From NCBI GenBank assembly GCA_033182465.1, contig CP137319.1, forward strand, positions 1,984,001 through 2,048,000: a DNA stretch of 64,000 bases. Reading direction: 5' to 3'. Positions 13,444-23,279 of this stretch are shown here, piece after piece (within the stretch, counting starts at the first letter, position 1; each line of letters opens with the position of its first letter). The notes beneath the pieces were generated by a model that was not told the DNA's origin, searched no databases, and worked only from the letters and a program-made list of their open reading frames with translations. This DNA comes from Sanghuangporus weigelae (Eukaryota > Basidiomycota > Agaricomycetes > Hymenochaetales > Hymenochaetaceae). A program made the position numbers and the translations under genes.

Positions 13444-14520
13444 TTACAAATCTTCGGATTCTTCGGCCTCAGGTGTAGTCCGGGCCGAGTTCGCTGGGGT
13501 ATATAGTTCCCTGCTTTCACCTTCTTCACTTGACTCTGTATCGTCGGAGTGTATGTACATGTCCTCCTGTTCCGACATAGTAAGCATCTCGTCCGGCTGG
13601 TAGAGTTCGTTCGGGTACTGGTAGACTGAGATCATCAGATCTTCCAGCAAGGGGTGTCGTGTAGCCTGTAGTTTTTCTCTGGCTTCTTCCTCTCGGTTGT
13701 TGAGTTCCATAAGGTAATGAGGGTCGTAGTTAACCTCTTTGCCTTCGACTACGTGGTGCTCGATGTTGTCGAGTGGTACCTCGTCCGTAGTAGAGTTCCT
13801 TGCTTCAATAACCGTTCGGTATCTCGTTCCTTCGTAATACTTCGTCATGTTGAGTACCGTCATGAACTGCATGGTGTGGGATGCATAGAAGCCCGTCTGG
13901 TCGGCTATGTATATAATGTACTTCATCGCATCGATGCTCATTGGATGATAGTGACTCCATCGCATCATTCGGTTAAGAATTGCGGTAGTCATGTCTCGTC
14001 GGTAGGCGCAAATTTGAATTGCCGAATGATAGATGCCCATGATGTTCTTGTATGTCGTTTCGTGCCTAAAGTCGATCTTGCCTCGATGTAATGCTTGTGT
14101 TTCGAGTTCGATCGCGTAGGTTAGAAATGCATCATCATTGAGTCGGCGTAATGCTGCGTCTCGAGGGTTACTGAGTTTGAATAACCACTCGTCTGAGTGA
14201 TTCGCCATCATAAGATGGGGTATTTCGTCTCGGTTGTGGTGGACTGCGTTCCACTTGTCAAATAGATCGTCGAAGTACTTTCCTGGGCATAGGGGTACGA
14301 TTTCGTCTTCGTAGTTCTCTTCGTTGAATCGGTTGCACAGCTGTGGCCATTGATAACGTTCGGTCGGTGGCCTGAGTGTAAATGTCCATTCTGGTGCATC
14401 TTCTGGTTGACAGAATGCATGTAGCTCGTCGAAAATAGGCATAGCTGAGTAGTGGTTCGTCTGCAGTGAAGTAGAGCTGTTGAGATTCGAGTTGTTGTTC
14501 CTTAACTCGAAGTTCTCCAT
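13444..14520 (-). CDS. ORF-c, 358-residue protein after pol, element 1
   Basis: A separate ORF 176 bp downstream of pol in the same sense, in the position where envelope-bearing relatives carry a third gene. It has no signal peptide or clear membrane segment, so it does not look like an envelope protein. The N-terminal 30 residues are Asn/Ser-rich. The middle is Tyr/His-rich and predicted helical (THE segments FDDLFDKWNAVHH and MMRWSHYHPMS). The C-terminus is a low-complexity acidic tail rich in Glu, Ser and Asp. I recognise no domain. It is open in both copies of the element. The function is unknown. Confidence 0.6.
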   Translation of the reverse strand: MENFELRNNNSNLNSSTSLQTNHYSAMPIFDELHAFCQPEDAPEWTFTLRPPTERYQWPQLCNRFNEENYEDEIVPLCPGKYFDDLFDKWNAVHHNRDEIPHLMMANHSDEWLFKLSNPRDAALRRLNDDAFLTYAIELETQALHRGKIDFRHETTYKNIMGIYHSAIQICAYRRDMTTAILNRMMRWSHYHPMSIDAMKYIIYIADQTGFYASHTMQFMTVLNMTKYYEGTRYRTVIEARNSTTDEVPLDNIEHHVVEGKEVNYDPHYLMELNNREEEAREKLQATRHPLLEDLMISVYQYPNELYQPDEMLTMSEQEDMYIHSDDTESSEEGESRELYTPANSARTTPEAEESEDL

Positions 14521-14695
14521 GTTTTATACCATCTTGTTGGTATGTCGGCGATGTCTTGCCTAATTCTTCTATCTCTGCTCTCGCTTTGGTGTGCCACATT
14601 GATGTCATCGCTTGGTAAGGTCATTGGGGACCTTACTCATCGTCTCTATTGTGGATCCATAAGCGGCTCCATCGGGTGGAGTGCATGTGATGCAA

Positions 14696-17600
14696 CTATT
14701 GCCTAACTCGTTTTCGTGCGGCGATCCATTGGTTAAGGTTCGGTGGCTGGATTGCCTGAGGATACTTTTTATGGAATGCTTCGATCATTTGATAGGAGTT
14801 CTTGAGGTTGTCAAGTGGCTCCCATGTTCGCTCCTGGTATCCTTTCCATTGGATAAGGTATTGGACCTTGCTCCGATGACGTCTTGTGTTATGAATTGTC
14901 TCCACTTCGTACTCTGCTTCTCCCTCCACTTCAATAGGTGGTGGTTCATCCAAAGTGGGTCTTCCAGGGTATTCCTTTCGTTTGTAAGGCCTGAGAAGAC
15001 TCGCATGAAACACTGGGTGGATCGGAAGGGTTTCGGGTAAGCGTAATCTGAATGACACTTGTCCGACTGCCTTCTCGACTTTATAAGGCCCTGCCCATTT
15101 CATTGCAAGTTTCTTCGTTGGTTCCAATCGACTGAGATTCCTCATGTCTAGTAACACTTCGTCTCCTGGCTTGTACTCTGGCAGTTTGCCTCGATGCAGG
15201 TCTGCATAAAGCTTCATTGCCTCATTCGCTTGCCTAATCGAATTATAGGCTTCTTGCTGTACTTGTCGAAGCTCCTCTAGGTGATTTATTGCTTCTGGGA
15301 CGTTTGAATCACCGGTCTCCGCAACGTCCAGGTGAGGATGCCATCCATACAGTGTATAGAATGGTGACTGATGTGTAGTACTGTGCTTCCTGTTGTTGTA
15401 GGCGAATTCTGCTATATCGATGTACTCTGCCCAATCTGTTTGTCGGTAGGACACATAGCAGCGTAAGTACTGTTCAAGCTCTTGATTTAGTCGCTCGGTT
15501 TGACCATCGGTTTGTGGATGATACGCTGTACTAGTTTTCCAATCGACATCGATGAGTCTGCAGAACTCCTTGAGGAATTGCGCGGTGAAGTTGCTACCTC
15601 GGTCGGAGATTACTCGTTTAGGGGCCCCGTAGTATTTGAAGACATGTTGGCGGAACAAACGTGCCAACTGCTTAGCATTGGGTATCCCTTGGCAAGGAAT
15701 GAACTTCCCCATTTTAGTGAGTTTGTCCACTATAACGAGTATCGCACTGTAGCCTTCATTGCTGACTGGTAAGTCGGTAATCAGGTCACAGGTTATGGTT
15801 TCCCATGGTTGATGTGGTGCCTCCAACGGTTGGAGCGGCGGATTTCGAAACTGTCGAATCGGTTTTGCACGCTGACATATGTCGCAGGTTGCGGTATATG
15901 CTCGGATCATTTCTTCCATCTTCGGCCAATAGTATGATCGCTTTACAAGCTCTATGGTCTTTTCTGCTCCTGGGTGGCCTGCAAGTTTGTGATCATGGCG
16001 CCTTCGGATTAGCAACGCTCGTAGGTTGGCGGACGGCGGGATATATAATGCATTGGTTACGTAGTGCAAGCCGTTCCTGTAACTGTAGCCGTTGCTCTGC
16101 TTGATCGCCTGAATCTCCTTCTTAGCCTCCTCGGTATTGTAGTTCCTCTTGATCGTTCGGATAATAGGATCAGAGATAGTGACCATTTCAGTTTCTAGCT
16201 TGTATAGACCGTTGATCTCTGTGCGTCGCAATGTTTGTTGCTTGATCGTATCAGGAGGTAATAAGGTAACTCCTAAGTTGTCCTTGTCCTCTGGCATATA
16301 GTCGGATCGTCGTGATAGCTCGTCAGCTTGGTTCTTCTTGCCTGGCCAATGGAGAATCTTGAAGTTATATCGTGATAACTCTAATGCCCATCTCGCTTGA
16401 CGTCTCGATAGATTCTGAGCTGTCATGAAGTATCGGAGGTTTGCATGATCGCTTCGGATTGTTACTGGTTCTTTGGTTCCCTCCAATAGGTGTCTCCAAT
16501 GCTTGAGTGCTTCCATGATTGCTAGCATCTCTTTGTCATGCGTCGGATAGTTTCGTTGGGTGTTCGTTAGAGTTTTCGACATGAAACCTAAAGGTCTCAG
16601 TTCTCCTTGGTTGTCTTCTTGTTGTAAGACTGCACCAATCGCTACATCGGATGCGTCGGTTTCCAATGTGTATGATTTGTCTGGCTTTGGCATTGCCAAT
16701 GCGACTTCCGTTTCGAATGCCTTCTTGATACTTTCGAATGCTTTGTCTTGTGCCTCTGCCCATATGAACTTGCGATCCTTTTTGATAAGGTCGCCAATAG
16801 GTGCGAATGTATCGGCATAGTTCCTGATGAATCTTCGGTAGAAGTTACAAAATCCTTGGAACTTTCGAACTTGTCGTTTCGTCTTTGGCACTGGCCATTC
16901 GTGAATAGCTTTGAGCTTATAAGGATCCATCTGGATGCCTTTCGTTCCTACTACAAATCCCAAGTAGTCGAGCTGGGTTTGGAGGAAGTGACATTTCTCG
17001 ATTTTGAGGTAGATGTCGAGCTCTCGGCATTTCTGTAGAATTGCCCTGAGGAGTTTCCAATGTTCCTCTTCAGTTTGTGCTTGACCAATAAGGTCGTCCA
17101 AATAGTTGAGTGCTTCTTCTGTCCTGAGCCAATATTCGAAGTTGTCATTCATGAATCGTTGGAATACTGCAGGTGAGTTCTTCATTCCAAACATCATGAC
17201 CTTTGGCTTGTAGACTGCATTGCCAACTCGGAATGCTGCCTTCCACTCGTCTCCTTCTCGGATTCGCAGGTTGTTGTAACCTGATCGCATGTCGAGTGTA
17301 AAGAAGAATTTTCCTTTCTCCAGTTTCTCTGGGAGAACACTCATGATCGGTATCGGGTATGGATCTGATACTGTCGTGTCGTTGATGTCTCGGTAATCGG
17401 TTACTGCTCGTGCTCCTCCGTCTTTCTTTCCTACAAAGAAGACTGGTGCTGCTACCGGACATGGTTCATGTGGTTGAACCTTTTCAATCCATCCTTTGTC
17501 AAGTAACTCTTTGACATAAGCATCGAGTGCTGCCTGCTCTTCTCGTGTGAGCTTGATAATAGGCCTTGGTTTCGGTAATGGTACTCCTTCTTTGAGGTTA

Positions 17601-19174
17601 ATCGCCATATCCCATTTCGTATGCTTGGGTAACCTTCTTGACTTGTCAGGATCAAAGACATCTGCGTAGTCTTCTATTTCCTTTGGTAGGAGTTTTCGCC
17701 AATCTCGTTTCTGTGTTCCTAGTAGTCCTTCTGCAGCTGCCTTTTGTTGAGAATACTGCTGGGATACTGAACTCGCTTTGTTCAGAGGCTGTGAGACTTG
17801 GTTCTGCTGCCTTGGTGACCAATTTCGATTGATGTCTAGCTCTAGCTTTGCAGCGAGCTCTTCCTTTCTGGTAAGGGTAGTTGGTTGGTTGGTCGTCCTA
17901 AGACTTTCAATGTCTTCTGGCTCTATATCGTGCATAGGAGTGTCTTCTGTTGTCTCCTGCTCGTCTTGCATCTCGATATCGCTTTCGTTGTCTGCCCATC
18001 TTGTACGCTTCGGTGTGGGACTAGCTCCTCGCATTAACGATGCCGTTCTCGGTCGTATAATGCCTGCCACTGGCTTCTCTGGATACCGTGTCTTTCGTGG
18101 TCGTATCCTATACTTCATGCCCGGGTTTTCTTCTGGTGATGGCCAGAGTTCTTCATCTTCCGGCATGTTTTGCCTCAGTGGGTGTGTCTTCTGTGGTGGT
18201 TGTTTCTTCCAACGTTTCGGAGAGTCGTTTATTTCCTCCTGTTCGTCTAGGCTATGCTTGCCTGTTACATCTTGTGTTTCACCTTCGGATGTCTGGTACA
18301 GTTGCCGTGCTGGGATCATCCGTCTCGGTATGTGCCTTGGTCGTCGTTGCACTATACTCGTTCCTTGTGGTGCCTGTTTCTTCCATCGCTTGGGAGTGTA
18401 GTTTATTTCCTCCTCATCTCGATGATGCTTGTTTGTCGTTTCCTGTTGTGGCTGTTTCGTTGCAGAGTCTGGTATATTTTCCGTGCTCGGACTCTTCACT
18501 TCTGGCGTCTGTTTTGCCTGTTCCAGTCTTGGTGTTGCTGGTCTGGTTTCCGGCTTCGCTTGTGGCTTCGTTTCGTGAGAGTGTCCGTTGTTGTCTCTCC
18601 TTGGCGCAAATATTATTCCTGGTGCTCCAGAGTGTCGATAGTTGTCTCTGTCCTGAGCCTGTTGCTTCGTGTTATGCCTAGGTCTTGTCTTGTCAGGTTT
18701 GCCTTTCGTTTGCCGTTTCCGTTTGCGCTTCCTGTGCCTTCGCTTCTTGGTAGCTCGTATGACGTTGAGCTCGAATGGTATCGAATTACCATTCCGATTC
18801 CATACTTGATTCTTCCAATCAATTTCGGGATTGACTTTGGCCAAATAGTCAATTCCTAGGATCACTTGATCCTGTCCTGTGGTTGCTACTGCCAACGTTT
18901 GTGGCTGCGGTTTAGGTCCATCAAAAATTAATGTGTAGACCTCGTGCGTGATTGCTCCTCCTTGGTTGGGACTTCCATCCGCATTATTCAAAGGTCGAGG
19001 GTGATCAAGCCTCTTTTTGAATAGGCTGTAGTGTCGTACCAAGTTGGGGTGTATCGTGCTGCATGTAGCTCCGGAATCGATTAACGCTTTGACTGCTAGG
19101 GTCTTTGTTCCAACCTTCACTCGAATAGGTAATCGGGGATGCAATGCTTGTATTGGCAATCGCTTATTGTACAT
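14696..19174 (-). CDS. pol: Pol: protease-RT-RNase H-integrase-chromodomain, element 1
   Basis: 1,492 codons from the first ATG. Domains in order: retropepsin (ALIDSGATCST, Asp33); a Lys/Arg/Gln-rich linker of ~350 residues; reverse transcriptase (FTLDMRSGYNN, then YLDD near 692); RNase H (LETDASDVAIGAVL near 840); integrase with an HHCC finger (HKLAGHP...CDIC, ~1060-1100) and the DDE residues (IVDKL ~1150, ISDRGSNF ~1191, TDGQTERLNQ ~1226); and a C-terminal chromodomain (VQYLIQWKGYQERTWEPLDN, ~1430-1450), which in chromoviruses directs integration to modified histones. The linker is unusually long. The pol frame is open upstream of the ATG back to a TAA about 18 nt before the gag stop. It adds a Cys-rich stretch (CECNKGDEKGFNNQC), so the natural product is probably a -1 Gag-Pol fusion. 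Confidence 0.95.
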   Translation of the reverse strand: MYNKRLPIQALHPRLPIRVKVGTKTLAVKALIDSGATCSTIHPNLVRHYSLFKKRLDHPRPLNNADGSPNQGGAITHEVYTLIFDGPKPQPQTLAVATTGQDQVILGIDYLAKVNPEIDWKNQVWNRNGNSIPFELNVIRATKKRRHRKRKRKRQTKGKPDKTRPRHNTKQQAQDRDNYRHSGAPGIIFAPRRDNNGHSHETKPQAKPETRPATPRLEQAKQTPEVKSPSTENIPDSATKQPQQETTNKHHRDEEEINYTPKRWKKQAPQGTSIVQRRPRHIPRRMIPARQLYQTSEGETQDVTGKHSLDEQEEINDSPKRWKKQPPQKTHPLRQNMPEDEELWPSPEENPGMKYRIRPRKTRYPEKPVAGIIRPRTASLMRGASPTPKRTRWADNESDIEMQDEQETTEDTPMHDIEPEDIESLRTTNQPTTLTRKEELAAKLELDINRNWSPRQQNQVSQPLNKASSVSQQYSQQKAAAEGLLGTQKRDWRKLLPKEIEDYADVFDPDKSRRLPKHTKWDMAINLKEGVPLPKPRPIIKLTREEQAALDAYVKELLDKGWIEKVQPHEPCPVAAPVFFVGKKDGGARAVTDYRDINDTTVSDPYPIPIMSVLPEKLEKGKFFFTLDMRSGYNNLRIREGDEWKAAFRVGNAVYKPKVMMFGMKNSPAVFQRFMNDNFEYWLRTEEALNYLDDLIGQAQTEEEHWKLLRAILQKCRELDIYLKIEKCHFLQTQLDYLGFVVGTKGIQMDPYKLKAIHEWPVPKTKRQVRKFQGFCNFYRRFIRNYADTFAPIGDLIKKDRKFIWAEAQDKAFESIKKAFETEVALAMPKPDKSYTLETDASDVAIGAVLQQEDNQGELRPLGFMSKTLTNTQRNYPTHDKEMLAIMEALKHWRHLLEGTKEPVTIRSDHANLRYFMTAQNLSRRQARWALELSRYNFKILHWPGKKNQADELSRRSDYMPEDKDNLGVTLLPPDTIKQQTLRRTEINGLYKLETEMVTISDPIIRTIKRNYNTEEAKKEIQAIKQSNGYSYRNGLHYVTNALYIPPSANLRALLIRRRHDHKLAGHPGAEKTIELVKRSYYWPKMEEMIRAYTATCDICQRAKPIRQFRNPPLQPLEAPHQPWETITCDLITDLPVSNEGYSAILVIVDKLTKMGKFIPCQGIPNAKQLARLFRQHVFKYYGAPKRVISDRGSNFTAQFLKEFCRLIDVDWKTSTAYHPQTDGQTERLNQELEQYLRCYVSYRQTDWAEYIDIAEFAYNNRKHSTTHQSPFYTLYGWHPHLDVAETGDSNVPEAINHLEELRQVQQEAYNSIRQANEAMKLYADLHRGKLPEYKPGDEVLLDMRNLSRLEPTKKLAMKWAGPYKVEKAVGQVSFRLRLPETLPIHPVFHASLLRPYKRKEYPGRPTLDEPPPIEVEGEAEYEVETIHNTRRHRSKVQYLIQWKGYQERTWEPLDNLKNSYQMIEAFHKKYPQAIQPPNLNQWIAARKRVRQ

Positions 19175-19278
19175 CGCTTCACTGGGGTTGAACCCAGGAG
19201 GTTTGAAACACTGGTTGTTGAAACCTTTCTCGTCACCCTTGTTACACTCACATCGCGCAGTCTCGTTCGATGGAGGTC

Positions 19279-20367
19279 TTAATCTTTTCCCTGTTGCTCT
19301 TTACTTGCTAGGGATTTGCGAATGTTGTTTCGGTATTCTTCGTCATGCTTGCAAGTCCATCCTGCTGATTCGTCGCCTTTAGCCCATGCTACATGGTCGT
19401 AGTGGACTGGCCTTCGGCAGTGTGGATCGGGACATGTTTCCTTGAAATCGATTGTTCGTGTTGTCATCGTCCTCCGTTTTACACCATTAGTCTTCTTCGG
19501 CCGCTTAGAGGAAGAACCCTTTTGCTTCCTTGGTGCCTTGCACTCCTTTGCGTAATGTCCTGACTTTTCACAGTTGTAGCATTTGCCTCCCTTCTTCGGC
19601 AAGCCTCGGAGTGCATCTACATCCATGGCGTCTGGATCTCGTTTCGTTGTTTGTACTGGTGGTCGGAAAGATGACTGTCCATTCGATTTGAATCTCGGGG
19701 TGTATGTTTGACTGCCCATGAGCCTTTGCCTGGCATCAGAGTTTGCTAGGTTGCTTGTCCATTCCATCCATGCATCGAGGTCGTTCTTCTCGAAAGCATC
19801 GGGTTGTACAGATTCGACTCGTCGTTTGACCCACATGTCTAGTCCTTTGACATAGATGTACTTGAGCATCTGCTTATCCATCGTGTCTGGTGCTCGTGCT
19901 TTGAGTCGTCGGAATTCGTCGTTGTACGCCCTAATGCTTGCTCCTTTCTGCTGGATGCATAGTAGTTGGAATAGGGCTTCCTGTTCTCCAATGATCGGAT
20001 GTCCTGCTCGGATCCTCATCCAGTTCAGCATGTCCTTGAGTGATGCGAACATTCCATTTGTTGCAGCGATAATCGCAGGTACTGGTTTCAGTTTCCCATT
20101 GGCATCGAATGATGTTAGGGTATTCTTCTCTGCAAACCAATCGTAGCTGTCGCCTTCTAGTGCCGCAAATAGGCTCTTTGCGATCTCCTCCTCATCCTTG
20201 ACTCCATGCTGTGCCAGCTTCGAGATACATCGACTAATCCACAGATCAATATCTTCGCTTCGCTTGCCATAGTACTTCGGAAGCTTGATGCTGTGTTTAG
20301 AGAGTTGTGTCTGAAGAGTCTGTAGTTGCTGCTCCAGTGCTTGCACCTTCTGGTCGGTTGTCGACAT
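19279..20367 (-). CDS. gag: Gag with CCHC zinc knuckle, element 1
   Basis: 362 residues. An N-terminal heptad helix is followed by a Retrotrans_gag-type capsid region (DEDIDLWISRC-like, DWFAEKNTLTSF, FRRLKARAPDTM). A zinc knuckle CYNCEKSGHYAKEC sits at ~263-276, with a basic tail. Its start lies inside the 3' end of ORF-b (71-nt overlap, different frame). The last codons read CAG GGA AAA GAT TAA and contain a slippery heptamer. It packages the element RNA in cytoplasmic particles, by family knowledge. Confidence 0.9.
   Translation of the reverse strand: MSTTDQKVQALEQQLQTLQTQLSKHSIKLPKYYGKRSEDIDLWISRCISKLAQHGVKDEEEIAKSLFAALEGDSYDWFAEKNTLTSFDANGKLKPVPAIIAATNGMFASLKDMLNWMRIRAGHPIIGEQEALFQLLCIQQKGASIRAYNDEFRRLKARAPDTMDKQMLKYIYVKGLDMWVKRRVESVQPDAFEKNDLDAWMEWTSNLANSDARQRLMGSQTYTPRFKSNGQSSFRPPVQTTKRDPDAMDVDALRGLPKKGGKCYNCEKSGHYAKECKAPRKQKGSSSKRPKKTNGVKRRTMTTRTIDFKETCPDPHCRRPVHYDHVAWAKGDESAGWTCKHDEEYRNNIRKSLASKEQQGKD
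19285..19291 (-). promoter_or_regulatory. -1 frameshift site GGGAAAA, gag-pol junction, element 1
   Basis: On the minus strand the heptamer G GGA AAA sits in the gag frame, two codons before the stop. It fits X XXY YYZ, and the pol frame is exactly -1 and open from here. A downstream structure was not folded. Confidence 0.65.
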
Positions 20368-21331
20368 GATCGTAAGTGCTTATGGGCACTGCTGGTGGTG
20401 AATAGGATGGTGGTGGTGGATTCTCTGGCGCTTGGGTTGCTACTGAACCACTTGCTGGTACTGCAGGTACTGTTGGTACTTGGATGATAACCGTTCGAGG
20501 TGGGGTTCTGAGTAAGAATGGCCTTCGTAATGCTTCTTCGTCTGAGGACACTGATTCGTCAGAACTCTGTTCCTGTTGGGCTCTCTCTCTTGGTAGAAAG
20601 TGTTCCCAGCGTTGTGCTGCCTGAGCTACTTCTCGGATTCGTTGAGCGTGTTCGAGTATATTCCTTGAGGTAGTTTCGGTTGTCTGTACCGATGTGAGTA
20701 TAGCTGCGTAGGTGCGTTGACTCGACTCGATTGTTTGTCCTAGTTGGAGTAGGGCTTCTCGCAGGTTATGGATGTCTTGAACAATCCTTGGTTGATCTAG
20801 AGCTGTCCTGTTAAGCTCTCCGACTCTCGTCTCGATTGTCTGTAGTTGTTGTTCCTGAGCAGTAATCCTGTTTCGGATAGCGTTGAGCTCTCGGTCAAGT
20901 ACTCCGTTTCCGTCTATGACCCGTTGATTGAGTGCCCCTGCTGCTCGATCCAATTCCAGAGTATATCTCTCTAGAGCTGCTACCTGTGCTCCAATTCTTC
21001 GAGTAGTTGTTTCGAGTGCTTCGAATCGATCTCCTACTGCTGTCGCGTATGCTCCGGTTGGTAGACTGTTTGACTGCCCCGTGTTTGCAGTTCGTTCTTC
21101 CAGTCTTTCAACCCTTTCTTGTAGCCTTCTGATCACTGGTGGATACAATATGCTGTGGTTCGTTGTCGCGTATAGTATGTCGTGATCGCTTTCCAGACTA
21201 CGTAGCCTGTTGGTGATATGTTGAACTCGTTCGTCGAGGGATCTAGGTGTGAACCTCGTTTGATTATCGTTCGCCCGTTCGTTCGTTCGATGACCGTTAC
21301 TTCTGTTGTTGGCGTTTCCTGATCGGTTCAT
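20297..21331 (-). CDS. ORF-b, 344-residue coiled-coil protein, element 1
   Basis: Lies between ORF-a and gag. The N-terminus is Asn/Arg-rich. Residues ~30-230 form strong heptads (HITNRLRSLESDHDI, RRLQERVERLEERTANTG, LNAIRNRITAQEQQLQTIE). The C-terminus is acidic and then Pro-rich (PAVPASGSVATQ, NPPPPSYSPP). The start overlaps the ORF-a stop as ATGA, a classic termination-reinitiation arrangement. It has no known domain. It could be an assembly or scaffold protein acting with Gag; that is inference. Confidence 0.65.
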   Translation of the reverse strand: MNRSGNANNRSNGHRTNERANDNQTRFTPRSLDERVQHITNRLRSLESDHDILYATTNHSILYPPVIRRLQERVERLEERTANTGQSNSLPTGAYATAVGDRFEALETTTRRIGAQVAALERYTLELDRAAGALNQRVIDGNGVLDRELNAIRNRITAQEQQLQTIETRVGELNRTALDQPRIVQDIHNLREALLQLGQTIESSQRTYAAILTSVQTTETTSRNILEHAQRIREVAQAAQRWEHFLPRERAQQEQSSDESVSSDEEALRRPFLLRTPPRTVIIQVPTVPAVPASGSVATQAPENPPPPSYSPPAVPISTYDHVDNRPEGASTGAATTDSSDTTL

Positions 21332-21669
21332 GAACTTCGTTTCTCGCCTGATGCTTCAGGGTTATTGTTCCTTGGTGCTGTTAACCAAGTAGTTCCTTTC
21401 TCGTCGAATGTAGCAATAGTGGAAGGGACTGCTGCTACTTTCGTGGTTGTTGTTTGCGTGCTCCCAACTGCAGGGCTACCAGATGCCTTTGCTATTAGGT
21501 ACACTTCGTCGTTGTAGGGGTTATGATAGTAGATATGTGATTTAAGTGAATCGGGTTTGTCGTTCTCCAGGATGTGCACTTGTCCTGAGGATTCGATATG
21601 GGTACTAGTCTCGAAACTAGTGACGTCGATAGGGACTTGAGGTCGACGGTCCTCGCCTCGATAAAACAC
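21328..21669 (-). CDS. ORF-a, 113-residue protein, first ORF of element 1
   Basis: The first ORF after the primer binding site (about 48 bp downstream). The product is Thr/Ser-rich with no recognised domain; its 3' end overlaps ORF-b by four bases. It is intact in both elements. Ty3-type elements normally begin directly with gag, so this is an accessory ORF of unknown role. Confidence 0.5.
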   Translation of the reverse strand: MFYRGEDRRPQVPIDVTSFETSTHIESSGQVHILENDKPDSLKSHIYYHNPYNDEVYLIAKASGSPAVGSTQTTTTKVAAVPSTIATFDEKGTTWLTAPRNNNPEASGEKRSS

Positions 21670-21716
21670 TAGCCAAGAACCTTGCCCGTGAGAGGTGGTG
21701 GTAAAACTAGCGAGTG

Positions 21717-21730
21717 ATCTTTCGATCCAA
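21717..21730 (-). promoter_or_regulatory. Primer binding site, element 1
   Basis: TTGGATCGAAAGAT follows the 5' LTR directly. Its last 12 bases are perfectly complementary to a segment of the same LTR at 21990-22001, just downstream of a TATA-like box. Confidence 0.7.
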
Positions 21731-21989
21731 TGTTAGGGAGTAGGCCCGGGGTTACACCGGTTCAATCCCTTTGCCTAAGCAGCGGTGTGTTGTGCAGAGG
21801 TGATCTTATCTACCCACGTCTGGCTGTACCACGCGGTCCCTTACTAGCCTTCCTAGTCGCGGTCCGAGTTATGGATGTTTTCAGATACGAGGTAATAGTA
21901 AAGCAGATTGGGATTTCCAAGAGGCGTGATAGTACAAAGCACACAGTAATAGCTCGCTGTAGGGCAAGCTTTACACCAGTGTGTTAAGA

Positions 21990-22035
21990 GGATCGAAAGA
22001 TGGGGAAATGAGGGCCTAATCCTACAACTATTTAT
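21990..22035 (-). promoter_or_regulatory. LTR core promoter and predicted RNA 5' end, element 1
   Basis: ATAAATA (22035-22029) lies about 33 bases before ATCTTTCGATCC (22001-21990), the segment complementary to the primer binding site. The spacing fits a TATA box and its start site. Confidence 0.55.
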
Positions 22036-22250
22036 GCTCCCAGATATTCCATTTTCCGTCCTATTTCTTACTCATCCTGTCTCCACTTTACTCCACTTTC
22101 CTCCACCATTACATCTGTTCCTTTGTCATCCTGCTGCGCTTCGCTCCACTTTGCTCCAATCTTTGTAAGGTCGTCTCCACTATGACAGAATTCTTTGGAG
22201 TTGCTGACTGAGACAATAGAGGTGGTGCTCCGATATGGAATGCTCCACTG

Positions 22251-22892
22251 TCAGTACTCCATAACGATGTCATTGCCGTCATTGAGTGGCATCTTTGCTC
22301 TTGGAGCGATGTAGGCTGCTCGGTATGTGATTCTTCGGAATTCATCTCGAGGCCCAGCGAGGGTAAGCATAACTCGCACGTCAGTGTTAAGGTGTCGGGT
22401 CGGTGTAGAGTATGGTCCAAGGCATATCATGAACTGCATAAGCTCTGCTGGTGGGTTCTGCTGGGTTCTGGTGACTAGCCATGCTTTGCCTTCGTATCGT
22501 ATATCTCGAATGTAGCGCCATATCCTTCGTTGTATAAGGAGTTGTAATTGCTTGGTTTCCAGGTTCGCATCTCTCGGTAAATAAAGGTTTGCCTGTATCG
22601 TAGATGCTGGACATGGTGTGTGCAACTCCGGTCTATACCATCCAATCATTCTCCAAGTTATCGGGTTCGCAGTTCGAGGGGTCCGAGTTGTGATCGTGAG
22701 TTCCTCTCGTTTCTTGGGTACTATTGGGCTTGGTGGATTGGAATGCATTGTATCCTGAAGGTGTCGCTCGGTTTCGATGTGACAGTCACGCGTACCAACC
22801 GTTGCCGTGCATACTAAGTAGTATACTTCATAAAGGACCATGTAAACTCGTGCACAGACTTGACAGTGCTGAAATGCCAGTGAGGTCTCCAT
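22251..22892 (-). CDS. LTR-encoded 213-residue protein (5' LTR, element 1)
   Basis: Identical in sequence to the ORF in the 3' LTR. In this position it lies upstream of the predicted transcription start, so it needs its own promoter to be expressed. See 11473-12114 for protein features. Confidence 0.5.
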   Translation of the reverse strand: METSLAFQHCQVCARVYMVLYEVYYLVCTATVGTRDCHIETERHLQDTMHSNPPSPIVPKKREELTITTRTPRTANPITWRMIGWYRPELHTPCPASTIQANLYLPRDANLETKQLQLLIQRRIWRYIRDIRYEGKAWLVTRTQQNPPAELMQFMICLGPYSTPTRHLNTDVRVMLTLAGPRDEFRRITYRAAYIAPRAKMPLNDGNDIVMEY

Positions 22893-23248
22893 AAACCTTA
22901 TTAGCCTTTAGCCTTTTAGCGTTTAGGCTTTAGTAGTTGTGCTTCTGGACTTCTAAGAAGTTTGATCGCTTCTTTTTGATCGAGGTCGCTCTGGTTGCTT
23001 GGTCGGCGGCGTTAGAGTGGTAGTCCGCGGTAATAGGCGGTCGGCGGTGTTAGCTGTTAGCGGGATTACGTATCCGCTTCGGTGCTTCTAGCGCTCGGGT
23101 GGTAACGGGTTACTGTTGCCTAGGCCGCTCGATTGCTTGGGCCTTTGATAGCTGGCTTGGTTACCGGTCGCGTTTGGAAAGCTGATCGTGTAGATCTGCT
23201 GATCGTGTCGATCCTGATGCGAGTTTTTGAGCGGATCCTTTCATCCAC

Positions 23249-23279
23249 TTTGCATGTCAAATTGTCCTCACTGTGCAAA
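23249..23279 (-). pseudogene. RPB1: RPB1 fragment, middle sliver between two LTRs
   Basis: Removing the two LTR insertions and one copy of each target duplication joins 24797, this sliver and 10952 into one RPB1 reading frame. The sliver region supplies HSEDNLTCK, matching the RPB1 consensus (SEDDLTYK) at this place. This proves both insertions hit one continuous fragment. Confidence 0.85.

Larger units (their letters stand above)
10953..23243 (-). mobile_element. Full-length Ty3-type chromodomain LTR retrotransposon, element 1
   Basis: A 12,291 bp element with TG...CA LTRs of 1,513 bp at both ends and a perfect 5-bp target duplication TCCAC (10948-10952, 23244-23248). Order in its own sense: LTR with U3 ORF, primer site, ORF-a (113 aa), ORF-b (344 aa), gag, pol, ORF-c (358 aa), ~540 bp without a sense ORF, an antisense spliced gene, polypurine tract, LTR. 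All frames are open, so it may be competent. It is inserted in the RPB1 fragment of the outer transposon. The sum of matching coordinates with element 2 is constant (53373), so the two copies are collinear without indels. Confidence 0.95.
21731..23243 (-). repeat. 5' LTR of element 1
   Basis: A 1,513 bp LTR with TG...CA ends, carrying the U3 ORF at 22251-22892. It faces the solo LTR across 36 bp, forming a long inverted repeat. Confidence 0.95.

Noticed and set aside
17778-18859. Long Ser/Cys/Val-rich ORFs on the plus strand opposite pol (and their mirror at 34514-35595)
   Set aside because: They are reverse-strand shadows of the Lys/Gln/Thr-rich pol linker. There are no starts, splice sites or independent signals comparable with the 12590-12905 gene.
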